Below, piece by piece: positions 54,445 to 63,361 of a stretch of 64,000 nucleotides of DNA. The DNA comes from Pseudidiomarina terrestris (GTDB taxonomy: Bacteria; Pseudomonadota; Gammaproteobacteria; Enterobacterales; Alteromonadaceae). Made by a program: the position numbers and the translations under genes. Positions within the stretch are counted from its first letter, which is position 1. Each line of letters starts with the position of its first letter. The stretch lies in assembly GCF_030466405.1 (NCBI RefSeq), contig NZ_JAGGJF010000001.1:310001-374000 (forward strand). The letters are read 5' to 3'. Under the pieces are notes generated by a model, which saw nothing but the letters and a program-made list of their open reading frames with translations, was not told the DNA's origin and did no database searches.

Positions 54445-56307
54445 TTATAGAATCATCTTACGGATATCTGACAACACGTTGCACAGATACACACTAAAGC
54501 GCGCCGCAACCGCACCGTCAATGACACGATGGTCGTAAGACAAGCTGGTTGGCAACATTAACCGCGGCTCAAATTCATTGCCGTTCCATTTCGGTTTCAT
54601 TTCACTTTTTGAAACCCCGAGGATGGCGACATCCGGCGCATTCACGATGGGTGTAAACGCTGTACCACCAATACCGCCCAGGCTGGAAATTGAGAAACAA
54701 CCGCCCTGCATGTCCTGCGCTTTCAGCTTACCGTCACGAGCCCGCGTGCTGACATCAATGAGTTCTTCAGAAAGCTCATAAATGCCTTTCTTGTCGACAT
54801 CACGAATCACCGGCACTACCAAGCCTCCAGGGGTATCCACCGCAATCCCGATGTTGATGTATTTCTTCATGATCAGGTGCTCGCCATCTTCATGCAGCGA
54901 CGAGTTGAATTGCGGGTACTCCTGCAGCGCTTTGGCAACGGCTTTCATGATGAACACCAACGGGGTGATCTTCACGCCGTCTTTTTTCTTCTCCTGCAGC
55001 TTGTTTTCCTGCTTACGGAAGTTTTCAAGCTCGGTGATATCCGCTTCATCAAATTGCGTGACGTGCGGGATGGTGACCCAGTTGCGATGCAGATTCGGAC
55101 CAGAAATCTTCTGAATGCGAGACATCGGTACTTTTTCGACTTCGCCAAACTTGCTGAAGTCGACTTTTGGTGGTGCTATCACCTGCAAGCCACCCGCACC
55201 TTGCGAGGTGCTGCCTGATGAGGTCGCTTTCGGACGTGACAGTTCATACTTCACGTACTCTTGCACGTCTTCTTTGAGGATGCGGTCTTTGCGGCCAGAG
55301 CCTTTGACCTGGTTCAGATCGACACCAAACTCGCGGGCTAAACGACGCACCGCTGGTGAAGCATAGGCTAAACCTTCTGCTTTACCTTTCTTGTCGAGCG
55401 GATGATCAGGCACTGGCGGCGCCTTGCGCTCCCCACTCGCGGTCGCCCGACCGCTTGGGTCAGACCCGGAGCGGTCTGACCCTTCTGCATCTTCGTCAGA
55501 AGATGCACCGGCGTCAGCCGGCTTAGAGTCTGAAGGCTCAGAGTCCGAAGACTTAGACTCAGAAGCCTTCTTATCTTCAGACTTCTTACCACCAGACTCA
55601 TCGGCAACTTCCAAAGTAATCACCAGCGAGCCTTCTTTCACTTTGTCGCCGGTACTCACTTCCACGGATTTCACCGTACCCGCTTGCGGGCTAGGTACGT
55701 CCATGGTGGCCTTGTCGGTTTCCAGCGTGATCAAGCCATCTTCTTTTTCGATGGTGTCACCGACGCTGACCAGCACCTCAATCACATCCACTTCACCGTC
55801 GTCACCAATATCCGGCACCTTAACGTCGATAACCTTGGTCTCACCGCCCTCCAGGTCAGACCCGGAAGGGGCTGACCTTTCTGCATCTTCATCAGAAGAT
55901 GCACCGGCGTCAGCCGGCGAAGATCCAGAATCATCGGATGAATCATCGGCGTCCGGGCCAGACCCGGAGCGGTCTGACCCTTCTGCATCTTCGTCAGAAG
56001 ATGCATCGGCGTCAGCCGACGAAGATCCAGAATCATCGGACGAATCATCAGATGAATCATCCGATTCACCCGCAGCCTCGATCATCGCAATCAAATCGCC
56101 TTCACTGATCTTATCGCCGACACTGACCTTGATGTCACTTACGGTACCAGCAAAAGGCGCAGGAATATCCATCGACGCCTTGTCACTTTCTACGGTGATC
56201 AAACCGTCTTCAGTGTCAACGCTATCGCCTTTGCTGACAATAATTTCAATAACTTCGACTTCTTCGCCGCCCACATCGGGGACGAGCACTTCTTTTGCAT
56301 CTGCCAT
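54445..56307 (-). CDS. aceF: Pyruvate dehydrogenase E2, dihydrolipoyl acetyltransferase
   Basis: Core of the pyruvate dehydrogenase complex, moving acetyl groups to CoA. The 620 aa contain two lipoyl domains (about 1-80, Lys43 in ESDKASMD; and about 155-235, Lys in ETDKATMD) and a peripheral-subunit-binding domain (about 318-355, [21 protein letters not shown]). The catalytic domain has the active His in [10 protein letters not shown]. The linkers are Asp/Ser-rich instead of the usual Ala/Pro. They contain three in-frame 65-bp palindromic units (55457-55521, 55853-55917, 55955-56019), each encoding a variant of [20 protein letters not shown]. coli has three lipoyl domains; two are seen here. 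Confidence 0.96.
   Translation of the reverse strand: MADAKEVLVPDVGGEEVEVIEIIVSKGDSVDTEDGLITVESDKASMDIPAPFAGTVSDIKVSVGDKISEGDLIAMIEAAGESDDSSDDSSDDSGSSSADADASSDEDAEGSDRSGSGPDADDSSDDSGSSPADAGASSDEDAERSAPSGSDLEGGETKVIDVKVPDIGDDGEVDVIEVLVSVGDTIEKEDGLITLETDKATMDVPSPQAGTVKSVEVSTGDKVKEGSLVITLEVADESGGKKSEDKKASESKSSDSEPSDSKPADAGASSDEDAEGSDRSGSDPSGRATASGERKAPPVPDHPLDKKGKAEGLAYASPAVRRLAREFGVDLNQVKGSGRKDRILKEDVQEYVKYELSRPKATSSGSTSQGAGGLQVIAPPKVDFSKFGEVEKVPMSRIQKISGPNLHRNWVTIPHVTQFDEADITELENFRKQENKLQEKKKDGVKITPLVFIMKAVAKALQEYPQFNSSLHEDGEHLIMKKYINIGIAVDTPGGLVVPVIRDVDKKGIYELSEELIDVSTRARDGKLKAQDMQGGCFSISSLGGIGGTAFTPIVNAPDVAILGVSKSEMKPKWNGNEFEPRLMLPTSLSYDHRVIDGAVAARFSVYLCNVLSDIRKMIL
55457..55521. repeat. 65-bp triple-hairpin palindromic unit in aceF, copy 1
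   Basis: Three adjacent perfect inverted repeats: GGGTCAGACC with GGTCTGACCC (10-bp stem, 6-nt loop), TGCATCTTC with GAAGATGCA (9-bp stem, loop GTCA), and CCGGC with GCCGG (5-bp stem, loop GTCA). It lies in the linker after the second lipoyl domain (about aa 262-284). Confidence 0.93.
55853..55917. repeat. 65-bp triple-hairpin palindromic unit in aceF, copy 2
   Basis: The same three hairpins in the linker between the lipoyl domains (about aa 130-152). The outermost pair of the first hairpin is A-T here where copies 1 and 3 have G-C. One internal mismatch is present in that stem. Confidence 0.92.
55955..56019. repeat. 65-bp triple-hairpin palindromic unit in aceF, copy 3
   Basis: The same three hairpins in the linker after the first lipoyl domain (about aa 96-118). 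The outer pair of the third hairpin is T-A where copies 1 and 2 have C-G. One internal mismatch is in the first stem. The start is 102 bp from the start of copy 2. Confidence 0.92.
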
Positions 56308-56328
56308 GTTTGTCTCCGCTCCCGTCGC

Positions 56329-58998
56329 TTACGCGTACAGTGGGTTGATTTTGCTAGTGTCGATATCGAAATCCTTAATGGCTTTGGCCACTACTTTGCT
56401 ATCGATATCCCCGGCTTTGGCGAGTTCTGCTAAGGCCGCCACTACAATATACTCGGCACTTACTTCAAAGTGGCGACGCAAGTTCTCGCGGCTGTCTGAA
56501 CGACCAAAGCCATCAGTACCCAACACGCGGTAAGGTGTTGGCACCCAGGCACGGATCTGGTCAGCATAAAGCTTCTGATAATCCGTGGCAGCAATGGTTG
56601 GCCCCTTGGCCTTGCTGAGTACTTTGGTCACATAAGCTTCTTCAGCTTTCTTGCCTGGATTCAGCATGTTGTGACGATCCACATCCATACCGTCGCGGGC
56701 CAGCTCGTTGAACGAGGTCGCGCTGTAAACTTTCGACGATACGTTGTACTGCTCCAACAAGATAAGTGCGGCTTTGCGCGCTTGCTGCAAAATGGTGCCC
56801 GAACCCAGCAACTGTACCTGACCTTTAGAGCCTTTAGCTTTATGCTCTTCCAGTTCGTAGATACCTTTGATGATACCTTCTTCGGTACCCTCAGGCATTT
56901 CCGGTTGCTGGTAGTTCTCATTCATGACCGTCAGGTAGTAGAAAACGTTTTCCTGCTCACCGTACATGCGGCGCAAGCCATCTTGCACGATGACCGCAAC
57001 TTCATAACCGAAGGTCGGGTCATAGGTCACACAGTTAGGGACGGTATTGAACAACAGGTGACTGCTGCCGTCCTGATGCTGCAAACCTTCGCCGTTCAGC
57101 GTGGTACGACCGGCGGTACCGCCAATCAGGAAGCCACGGGCCTGACTGTCGCCTGCGGCCCAGACCAAATCACCCACACGTTGGAATCCGAACATCGAGT
57201 AATAGATGTAGAACGGAATCATAGGTTCGTTGTTGGTCGAGTAGCTGGTCGCTGCTGCTACCCATGACGCCATCGCACCCAGTTCGTTGATACCTTCCTG
57301 CAGCACCTGGCCTTCTTTATCTTCACGATAATAGGCGACCTGATCCGCATCCTGCGGCTCATATTTCTGGCCCTGACTGGAGTAAATACCCACTTGACGG
57401 AACAAGCCTTCCATACCAAAAGTACGGGCTTCGTCTGGGATAATCGGCACAATACGCTTGCCGATTTTCTTGTCTTTCAACAGTGAGTTCAGGACCCGCA
57501 CAAATGCCATGGTAGTTGAGATCTCACGATCACCTGAGCCTTTTAAGACCGACTCAAAGGCTTTCAGAGCCGGCATTTCCAGCTCGACGTCGGTGTTCGG
57601 GCGACGCACTGGCATGTAGCCGCCAAGCGATTCACGACGCTCGCGCATGTACTTCATTTCCGGGCTGTCGTCCGGGAATTTGTACAGTGGGATGTCTTCC
57701 AACTCGCTGTCTTTAATTGGAATGTTAAAGCGGTCACGGAAGTGCTTGATCGCATCCATGTCCATTTTCTTGACCTGGTGGGCGATGTTTTTACCTTCGC
57801 CGGCCGAGCCCATGCCGTACCCTTTCACGGTTTTAGCAAGAATAACCTGTGGCCGGCCCTTGGTGTTAACCGCTTTGTGGTACGCCGCGTAAACCTTAAC
57901 CGGGTCATGACCACCACGGTTCAGGCGCCAGATGTCTTCATCGGACAAGTTGGCGACCATTTCTTTGGTCTCTTCGGTTTTGCCAAAGAAGTGTTCACGC
58001 GTGTAGGCGCCACCTTTAGCTTTATAGTTCTGGTACTCGCCATCCACGCTCTCTTGCATGATTTGCGCCAGCTTGCCTTCGGTATCCCGATACAGCAGCG
58101 GATCCCAGTAGCGACCCCAGATCACTTTGATCACTTCCCAACCAGCGCCGCGGAAGGTGCCTTCCAGCTCCTGGATGATTTTGCCGTTACCACGAACAGG
58201 ACCGTCAAGGCGCTGCAAGTTACAGTTGACGATAAAGGTTAGGTTATCCAGACCTTCGCGAGTCGCCAGGCCAATCGCACCTAAGCTTTCTGGCTCATCG
58301 ACTTCGCCATCCCCTAAGAAGCAGTACACGCGTTGGTTAGAGCAATCTTTAATGCCACGGTCGGTCAGGTATTTCAGGTAACGCGCCTGATAAATCGCCT
58401 GAATCGGGCCTAAACCCATAGATACGGTTGGGAACTGCCAGAACTCAGGCATCAGTTTTGGATGCGGGTAAGAACTCACACCTTCGCCATCAACTTCCTG
58501 ACGGAAATTGTTGAGCTGGTCTTCGCTGATACGACCTTCCAGGAACGCACGGCCGTAGATGCCGGGTGAGGCATGGCCCTGAATAAACAGGAAGTCACCG
58601 CCGTCTTTATCGGTCGGCGCGCGGAAAAAGTGGTTGAAGCCCACATCGTAGATCATCGCTGATGAGGCAAAGCTCGAAATATGACCGCCAAGCTCCAAGT
58701 CTTTTTTCGAGGCACGTAAGACCATGGCCAAGGCGTTCCAGCGGACTGCCGAACGGATACGGGCTTCCATGCTCTGGTCACCAGGCATGGTCGGTTCCTG
58801 ACTTGCCGGAATGGTATTCAAGTAAGCGGTGGTGGCCGCATACGGCAGATAGGCACCGCTGCGACGCGCTTTCTCAATCAATGATTCCATCAGGAAATGA
58901 CCGCGCTCCGGGCCATCTTCTTCTAACACGACTTCGAGGGCATCAAGCCACTCGCGTGTTTCCTGTGGATCAAGGTCGTCTTTCAAATGGTCAGTCAT
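56329..58998 (-). CDS. aceE: Pyruvate dehydrogenase E1 component (homodimeric)
   Basis: Thiamine diphosphate enzyme that decarboxylates pyruvate and acetylates the lipoyl groups of AceF. It has 889 aa (E. coli 887). The ThDP/Mg motif is VYCFLGDGEVDEPESLGAIGLA followed by FIVNCNLQRLDGPVRGNGKI; other family stretches are HASPGIYGRAFLEGR, FGMEGLFRQVGIYSSQGQ and LNGEGLQHQDGSSH, each read in part. It starts 18 bp downstream of pdhR and is followed by aceF after 21 bp. PdhR control through the operator upstream of pdhR is likely. Confidence 0.98.
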   Translation of the reverse strand: MTDHLKDDLDPQETREWLDALEVVLEEDGPERGHFLMESLIEKARRSGAYLPYAATTAYLNTIPASQEPTMPGDQSMEARIRSAVRWNALAMVLRASKKDLELGGHISSFASSAMIYDVGFNHFFRAPTDKDGGDFLFIQGHASPGIYGRAFLEGRISEDQLNNFRQEVDGEGVSSYPHPKLMPEFWQFPTVSMGLGPIQAIYQARYLKYLTDRGIKDCSNQRVYCFLGDGEVDEPESLGAIGLATREGLDNLTFIVNCNLQRLDGPVRGNGKIIQELEGTFRGAGWEVIKVIWGRYWDPLLYRDTEGKLAQIMQESVDGEYQNYKAKGGAYTREHFFGKTEETKEMVANLSDEDIWRLNRGGHDPVKVYAAYHKAVNTKGRPQVILAKTVKGYGMGSAGEGKNIAHQVKKMDMDAIKHFRDRFNIPIKDSELEDIPLYKFPDDSPEMKYMRERRESLGGYMPVRRPNTDVELEMPALKAFESVLKGSGDREISTTMAFVRVLNSLLKDKKIGKRIVPIIPDEARTFGMEGLFRQVGIYSSQGQKYEPQDADQVAYYREDKEGQVLQEGINELGAMASWVAAATSYSTNNEPMIPFYIYYSMFGFQRVGDLVWAAGDSQARGFLIGGTAGRTTLNGEGLQHQDGSSHLLFNTVPNCVTYDPTFGYEVAVIVQDGLRRMYGEQENVFYYLTVMNENYQQPEMPEGTEEGIIKGIYELEEHKAKGSKGQVQLLGSGTILQQARKAALILLEQYNVSSKVYSATSFNELARDGMDVDRHNMLNPGKKAEEAYVTKVLSKAKGPTIAATDYQKLYADQIRAWVPTPYRVLGTDGFGRSDSRENLRRHFEVSAEYIVVAALAELAKAGDIDSKVVAKAIKDFDIDTSKINPLYA

Positions 58999-59016
58999 AC
59001 TCTATCCTTACCCAGT

Positions 59017-59763
59017 TTACGTTCGGCGCAGTGACCGCTGAATCCGTGACTGTTCACGGTTGGAGGTCAATAACGCGTGTTCAATATAGGCTAGCAGCTG
59101 ATGGCAAGCTTCGCGCGCTTGCTCGGGCTCGCCAGCTGAAATGGCAGTCACAATGTGCTGCCGGTGTTCGTGCAGTTGTTGCATGACGCCAGCTTTGTGT
59201 GACAGGTCGTGCAGGTTTTGCTGAATGTTTTTCTCTAACAGTGGCTGCATACTCCGCACCAGGTGCAGGAGGATCACATTATGCGATGCTTCGCAGATGC
59301 GCAGGTTGAATTCGTTGAGTGCATGCGCTTGTGCGGCGAGTTCCGCGTCATCGTCCTGCTGAATCGCGGCAAAGCTCTCGGCAATACGAGCAATGTCCGT
59401 TGGGGTGCCACGCATCGCGGCATAATAAGAAGAAATACCCTCGAGCGCGTGGCGAAACTCGAGCAGGTCGAACTGCGATTCAGGGTGCTGTGTTAGCAGT
59501 TCCAGGAGTGGCTCCGCCACGCGCTTCTGCATGTTATCGCAAATATAAGTGCCGCCGCCTTGACGTCGCTCAAGTAAACCACGAGCTTCTAATTTTTGAA
59601 TGGCTTCGCGCAAACTCGGCCGCGACACCGAAAACTGATGGGCAAGATCACGCTCTGACGGCAAACGCGCGCCAGCTTCTAGCGTGCCATCAACAATCAT
59701 GCCTTCAATGCGCTGCATGATGACGTCGGACAGTTTGGTCGGTTGTATGCGGTCAAATGCCAT
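59017..59763 (-). CDS. pdhR: Pyruvate dehydrogenase complex repressor (GntR/FadR family)
   Basis: Pyruvate-responsive repressor of the PDH operon. The 248 aa consist of an N-terminal winged helix (about 10-75: MQRIEGMIVDGTLEAGARLPSERDLA and SRPSLREAIQKLEARGLLERRQGGGTYI, read in part) and a C-terminal all-helical FCD effector domain with ligand residues such as LLEFRHALEG. It is the first gene of pdhR-aceE-aceF-lpdA. A consensus-like PdhR operator lies about 74 bp upstream, so it probably represses its own operon until pyruvate rises. Confidence 0.94.
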   Translation of the reverse strand: MAFDRIQPTKLSDVIMQRIEGMIVDGTLEAGARLPSERDLAHQFSVSRPSLREAIQKLEARGLLERRQGGGTYICDNMQKRVAEPLLELLTQHPESQFDLLEFRHALEGISSYYAAMRGTPTDIARIAESFAAIQQDDDAELAAQAHALNEFNLRICEASHNVILLHLVRSMQPLLEKNIQQNLHDLSHKAGVMQQLHEHRQHIVTAISAGEPEQAREACHQLLAYIEHALLTSNREQSRIQRSLRRT

Positions 59764-59836
59764 TCATTAAGAACCTTAGCAGATTGATTCTGGCCCCACG
59801 GCTCTGGGCGGCGATGTGCCCCGATAACGGTGGTGC

Positions 59837-59851
59837 ATTGGTCTTACCAAA
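59837..59851. promoter_or_regulatory. PdhR operator upstream of pdhR
   Basis: ATTGGTCTTACCAAA matches the E. coli PdhR box pattern ATTGGT-N3-ACCAAT at 14 of the possible positions apart from the last base. It sits just downstream of the candidate -10, where a repressor would block the start site. Confidence 0.8.
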
Positions 59852-59854
59852 CGT

Positions 59855-59883
59855 ATTTTAGACTAGTTCAGGCATGAACCCAA
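59855..59883 (-). promoter_or_regulatory. Candidate sigma-70 promoter of the pdh operon
   Basis: On the minus strand TTGGGT (59878-59883), a 17-bp spacer and TAAAAT (59855-59860), with the PdhR box immediately downstream. Matches are moderate; position relative to the operator is the main support. Confidence 0.5.
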
Positions 59884-59894
59884 ACATTAATTCA

Positions 59895-60731
59895 TCAGAA
59901 CCAGCCCGCAATCGTCATTACTGCCAACAAGACGATGAAAAACAGAAGGTTACGCTTTAGCAGTGCAACAGTGGTCAGAGCAGTTGAGGTCACATCATCC
60001 TCATGCCCCGGTTCCAGCTGTTCGGCTGCCGCTGCAACCTTACTCAATGCAGCAAAGTTGTTTTGCGGAGTATTGCCCACTGAACTCAGCCATACCGGCA
60101 GCGCCTTGCCGAAGTTCCCCACCATTAAAAAGCCAAAGGTCATGATGCGGGTCGGTAGCCAGTTGATGATCAGCTGCAATTGTGTCCAGGCTTTGCTGTG
60201 CGGGTGTTTCATATCGCGCAATGTGGCATAAGCGAGCACCCCGAAGATACCAAACAACACGTAATAAAACAGCGGTGCAAAGTAATAGCGTAAATGGATC
60301 CATGCCAGTAAATCGTGAACCGGTGCCGCGTCGTGAACGCCCGCTGCGCGCCGTATCTGCCGTAGTTGCTCGGCGGTGGCTCCGGTATCGCCCAGATTGG
60401 CAGCTTCGAGGTAGGCTTTATAGGCTTTGCGCGCCTGCCCGCATTGCATGCAGGCCAGCAAAGCAAGTACGCCAACGACAAAAGACAACAGGAAGGAGTC
60501 CACCAGCAACACCACAAAAGTGATGATTAAGGCCGGCAGTATGGCCCATACCACCTCGCCCAGCAGGTGTTGCCGCCATTCTGAAATTTTTTCCTGCGAG
60601 TCACCGCCGAGCTGGGTTTTCTTAGCCTGCCATTGCTGCCAGCGCAGCACAATGCGGCGCCAATGCAGATTGCGACTCAAGGTCACGGAGCGCTCTAACG
60701 AGTACGCCAATAAAATCGCCAATAATTGCAT
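59895..60731 (-). CDS. ampE: AmpE-like inner-membrane protein
   Basis: A 278-aa membrane protein like E. coli AmpE (284 aa), thought to act with AmpD in signalling of peptidoglycan recycling and beta-lactamase induction, though its biochemical role is unclear. It begins MQLLAILLAYSLERSVTLSRNLHW and has about four hydrophobic segments (near residues 50-85, 145-168, 195-210 and 258-276). LRYYFAPLFYYVLFGIFGVLAY is a typical family stretch, read in part. Its ATG directly follows the ampD stop, so the two are co-translated. Confidence 0.92.
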   Translation of the reverse strand: MQLLAILLAYSLERSVTLSRNLHWRRIVLRWQQWQAKKTQLGGDSQEKISEWRQHLLGEVVWAILPALIITFVVLLVDSFLLSFVVGVLALLACMQCGQARKAYKAYLEAANLGDTGATAEQLRQIRRAAGVHDAAPVHDLLAWIHLRYYFAPLFYYVLFGIFGVLAYATLRDMKHPHSKAWTQLQLIINWLPTRIMTFGFLMVGNFGKALPVWLSSVGNTPQNNFAALSKVAAAAEQLEPGHEDDVTSTALTTVALLKRNLLFFIVLLAVMTIAGWF

Positions 60732-61331
60732 TTAATCATCCTCGCTATGCAGCTGCTGGTTCACAAGCTGCTTAAAATGCTGCCAATCAAAAGCTGGGCC
60801 CGGATCGGTCTTACGTACCGGCGCAATGTGCTGATGGCCAACAATCCGCTGCGCTGTCAACGCGGGGTAATGCTCTACCAGAGCTGCGGCGACCCGCGCA
60901 AGTTGTTGATACTGTTCTTTAGTGTAGGGCTCGGTGTCCGTTCCCTCAAGCTCAATCCCAATCGCGAAGTCATTACAGCCTCGGCGCCCACAATAATGCG
61001 AGATCCCCGCGTGCCAGGCGCGCAGGTGAAAGGGTACATATTGCACGATGCGTCCGTCGCGGTGGATTACCATGTGGGCTGAGACTCTCAGCCCTTTAAG
61101 AATAGCAAAGCTCGGGTGCGCCTCGGGATCCAGTGTGCCCATAAAAAGCTGGTCAATATAGGGCTGTCCGAACTCACCGGCAGGCAAACTTATGCCATGC
61201 ACCACCAGCACACTGATATCGGTCGGGTCACTGCGCTGATCATGATGCGGTGACAGCTTTTGCTCGGCATCCCGGTACTTACCGTTATTAATGCTAGCGT
61301 TCGGGTCAGATTCAGTTTTGTCTGTGCTCAT
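60732..61331 (-). CDS. ampD: 1,6-anhydro-N-acetylmuramyl-L-alanine amidase
   Basis: Cytoplasmic zinc amidase that cuts the stem peptide from anhydro-muropeptides during cell-wall recycling. Key residues are in ISVLVVHGISLPAGEFG (zinc His), AWHAGISHYCGRRGCNDFAIGIELEGTD (read in part) and GHQHIAPVRKTDPGPAFDW (zinc His and Asp). From the ATG at 61331 it has 199 aa with about 30 N-terminal residues more than the family core. A longer start at 61388 (GTG) is possible but lacks support. It is divergent from nadC and coupled to ampE. Confidence 0.92.
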   Translation of the reverse strand: MSTDKTESDPNASINNGKYRDAEQKLSPHHDQRSDPTDISVLVVHGISLPAGEFGQPYIDQLFMGTLDPEAHPSFAILKGLRVSAHMVIHRDGRIVQYVPFHLRAWHAGISHYCGRRGCNDFAIGIELEGTDTEPYTKEQYQQLARVAAALVEHYPALTAQRIVGHQHIAPVRKTDPGPAFDWQHFKQLVNQQLHSEDD

Positions 61332-61424
61332 TTGCGGCTTCTGCTTTCCACTTGTTGTCGACGTTATCCGAGGGCCTGCCATTGTCACCCCCGCGGCGAC
61401 CCATTACAATAAGCGCTTTCCTGA

Positions 61425-62393
<969 letters not shown>

Positions 62394-62396
62394 CTA

Positions 62397-62424
62397 TTGA
62401 CGAAACCCTTACATCTGCTATGTT
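62397..62424 (+). promoter_or_regulatory. Candidate promoter of the riboswitch-pilA transcript
   Basis: TTGACG (62397-62402), a 16-bp spacer and TATGTT (62419-62424) begin just after the nadC stop and about 55 bp before the riboswitch. No sigma-54 GG-N10-GC site was found. Confidence 0.45.
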
Positions 62425-62477
62425 TACTAAGCAGTGCGCAATCCGCAGGTTTAGTCTGTGGAATGCCAGGCAATTGC

Positions 62478-62585
62478 TTTAAAAGGCAAAACCGTTGTGA
62501 GGCGGTGACGCAAAACCTCCGGTCCCTACCGGTGCCTTTTCTGACCTTTTAACGTAAAGGTACTGGCGGATAGCGGGGCTGCAGG
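62478..62585 (+). ncRNA. Cyclic-di-GMP-I (GEMM-I) riboswitch upstream of pilA
   Basis: This segment carries the GEMM-I pattern of the Vc2 aptamer: GGCAAAACC, a hairpin with a GTGA-type tetraloop, then TGACGCAAAACCTCCGG, a variable arm, and GGATAGCGGGG. These positions form the ligand-binding junction and tetraloop-receptor contacts in known c-di-GMP-I riboswitches. It is in the leader of pilA, a common target of this riboswitch class, and likely couples pilin expression to c-di-GMP. Whether binding turns expression on or off cannot be read here. Confidence 0.87.
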
Positions 62586-62756
62586 CTAAAGTCTGGTGGA
62601 TGGAGTGGCTATTTCGGCTTTCACGGTCGCAAAGCGCAACCACAGTCTTTCGGCTGATGCAGAGTTTGTTGTTGTTGGTGTGTTAGACCAACAAGGGAAT
62701 GCCACACCGTACAACAATTATAATTGAATACTATCGTACCTTTCGGGAGATTTGAC
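62586..62756 (+). other. Leader between riboswitch and pilA
   Basis: A 170-nt untranslated stretch. It contains an 8-bp inverted repeat TTGTTGGT/ACCAACAA (62672-62679 with 62687-62694), with no T-run after it, so it is not a standard terminator. It may be part of the riboswitch expression platform. GGGAGA (62745-62750) is the pilA ribosome-binding site. Confidence 0.5.
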
Positions 62757-63242
62757 ATGAAAGCGCAAGTACAAAAAGGTTTTACCTTAATCGAATTGAT
62801 GATTGTAGTAGCAATCATCGGTATTTTGGCGGCCGTCGCCATTCCACTTTATTCTGACTATACGCAGCGTGCGAAGGCTAGTACGGGTATGTCTGCTTTG
62901 TCTTCATACAAGACAGCAATTGCTCTGTGCTATCAGAAACAAGGATCGTTTGCTAGTTGTTCCACGGCCGGGACTAACGGCATCCCTGATGGAGTAACAG
63001 CCCCAGCGTCAGCTACCGCAGATGCCCCAGTAGCAGGCCTTCGTGAGGTTACAATCGGAGCAGACGGCGTTATAAACGCTACTTTAGATGCAGTTCCTGC
63101 AACTGGAACAGGTTTTATCGATGTCACCTTAACTCCTGCAGCGGCAGCGGGCAGCGCAAATATGTCTTGGACGATTGCATGTTCCGATTTTGCTGCAGAA
63201 GACGGCAGCCGTGTAGATGGTTGTACGGTAGGGACAGCCTAA
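62757..63242 (+). CDS. pilA: Type IV pilin major subunit
   Basis: A 161-aa prepilin. The leader MKAQVQKG is cut after Gly8 by prepilin peptidase PilD, leaving [20 protein letters not shown] with the N-methylated Phe and Glu5. The globular part has a C-terminal Cys pair ([16 protein letters not shown]) forming the usual D-region disulfide, plus another pair near [13 protein letters not shown]. It is preceded by a c-di-GMP-I riboswitch and GGGAGA, and followed by a terminator and pilB. Confidence 0.95.
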   Translation: MKAQVQKGFTLIELMIVVAIIGILAAVAIPLYSDYTQRAKASTGMSALSSYKTAIALCYQKQGSFASCSTAGTNGIPDGVTAPASATADAPVAGLREVTIGADGVINATLDAVPATGTGFIDVTLTPAAAAGSANMSWTIACSDFAAEDGSRVDGCTVGTA

Positions 63243-63319
63243 CAAAAGTTGGGCATAGCTCGAAAAGTGTTGCGTAATAACGAACCGCCTGAAAGTGGTT
63301 CCTTAGTACATTTATATGA

Positions 63320-63349
63320 TGGGCTGGGTGTTCCCAGCCCACTTTTTTT
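63320..63349 (+). terminator. Rho-independent terminator between pilA and pilB
   Basis: TGGGCTGGG and CCCAGCCCA form a 9-bp stem with loop TGTT, followed by ACTTTTTTT. It lies 78 bp past the pilA stop and 13 bp before the pilB start, so pilB may receive only readthrough from the pilA transcript. Confidence 0.85.
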
Positions 63350-63361
63350 GAGAAAGGGATT

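Noticed and set aside
55424..56533. A 369-codon plus-strand open frame opposite aceF
   Set aside because: It is antisense to clear AceF and AceE sequence. Its Ser/Pro-rich product arises from the complementary Asp/Ser codons and the palindromes; no start signal.
62394..62480. Sigma-54 promoter for pilA
   Set aside because: No GG-N10-GC pair with suitable flanks was found; a sigma-70-like site is the better candidate.
62590..62700. A second tandem c-di-GMP aptamer
   Set aside because: GCAAAGCGCAACC slightly resembles part of the GEMM core, but the paired elements and the GCGGGG segment are missing.
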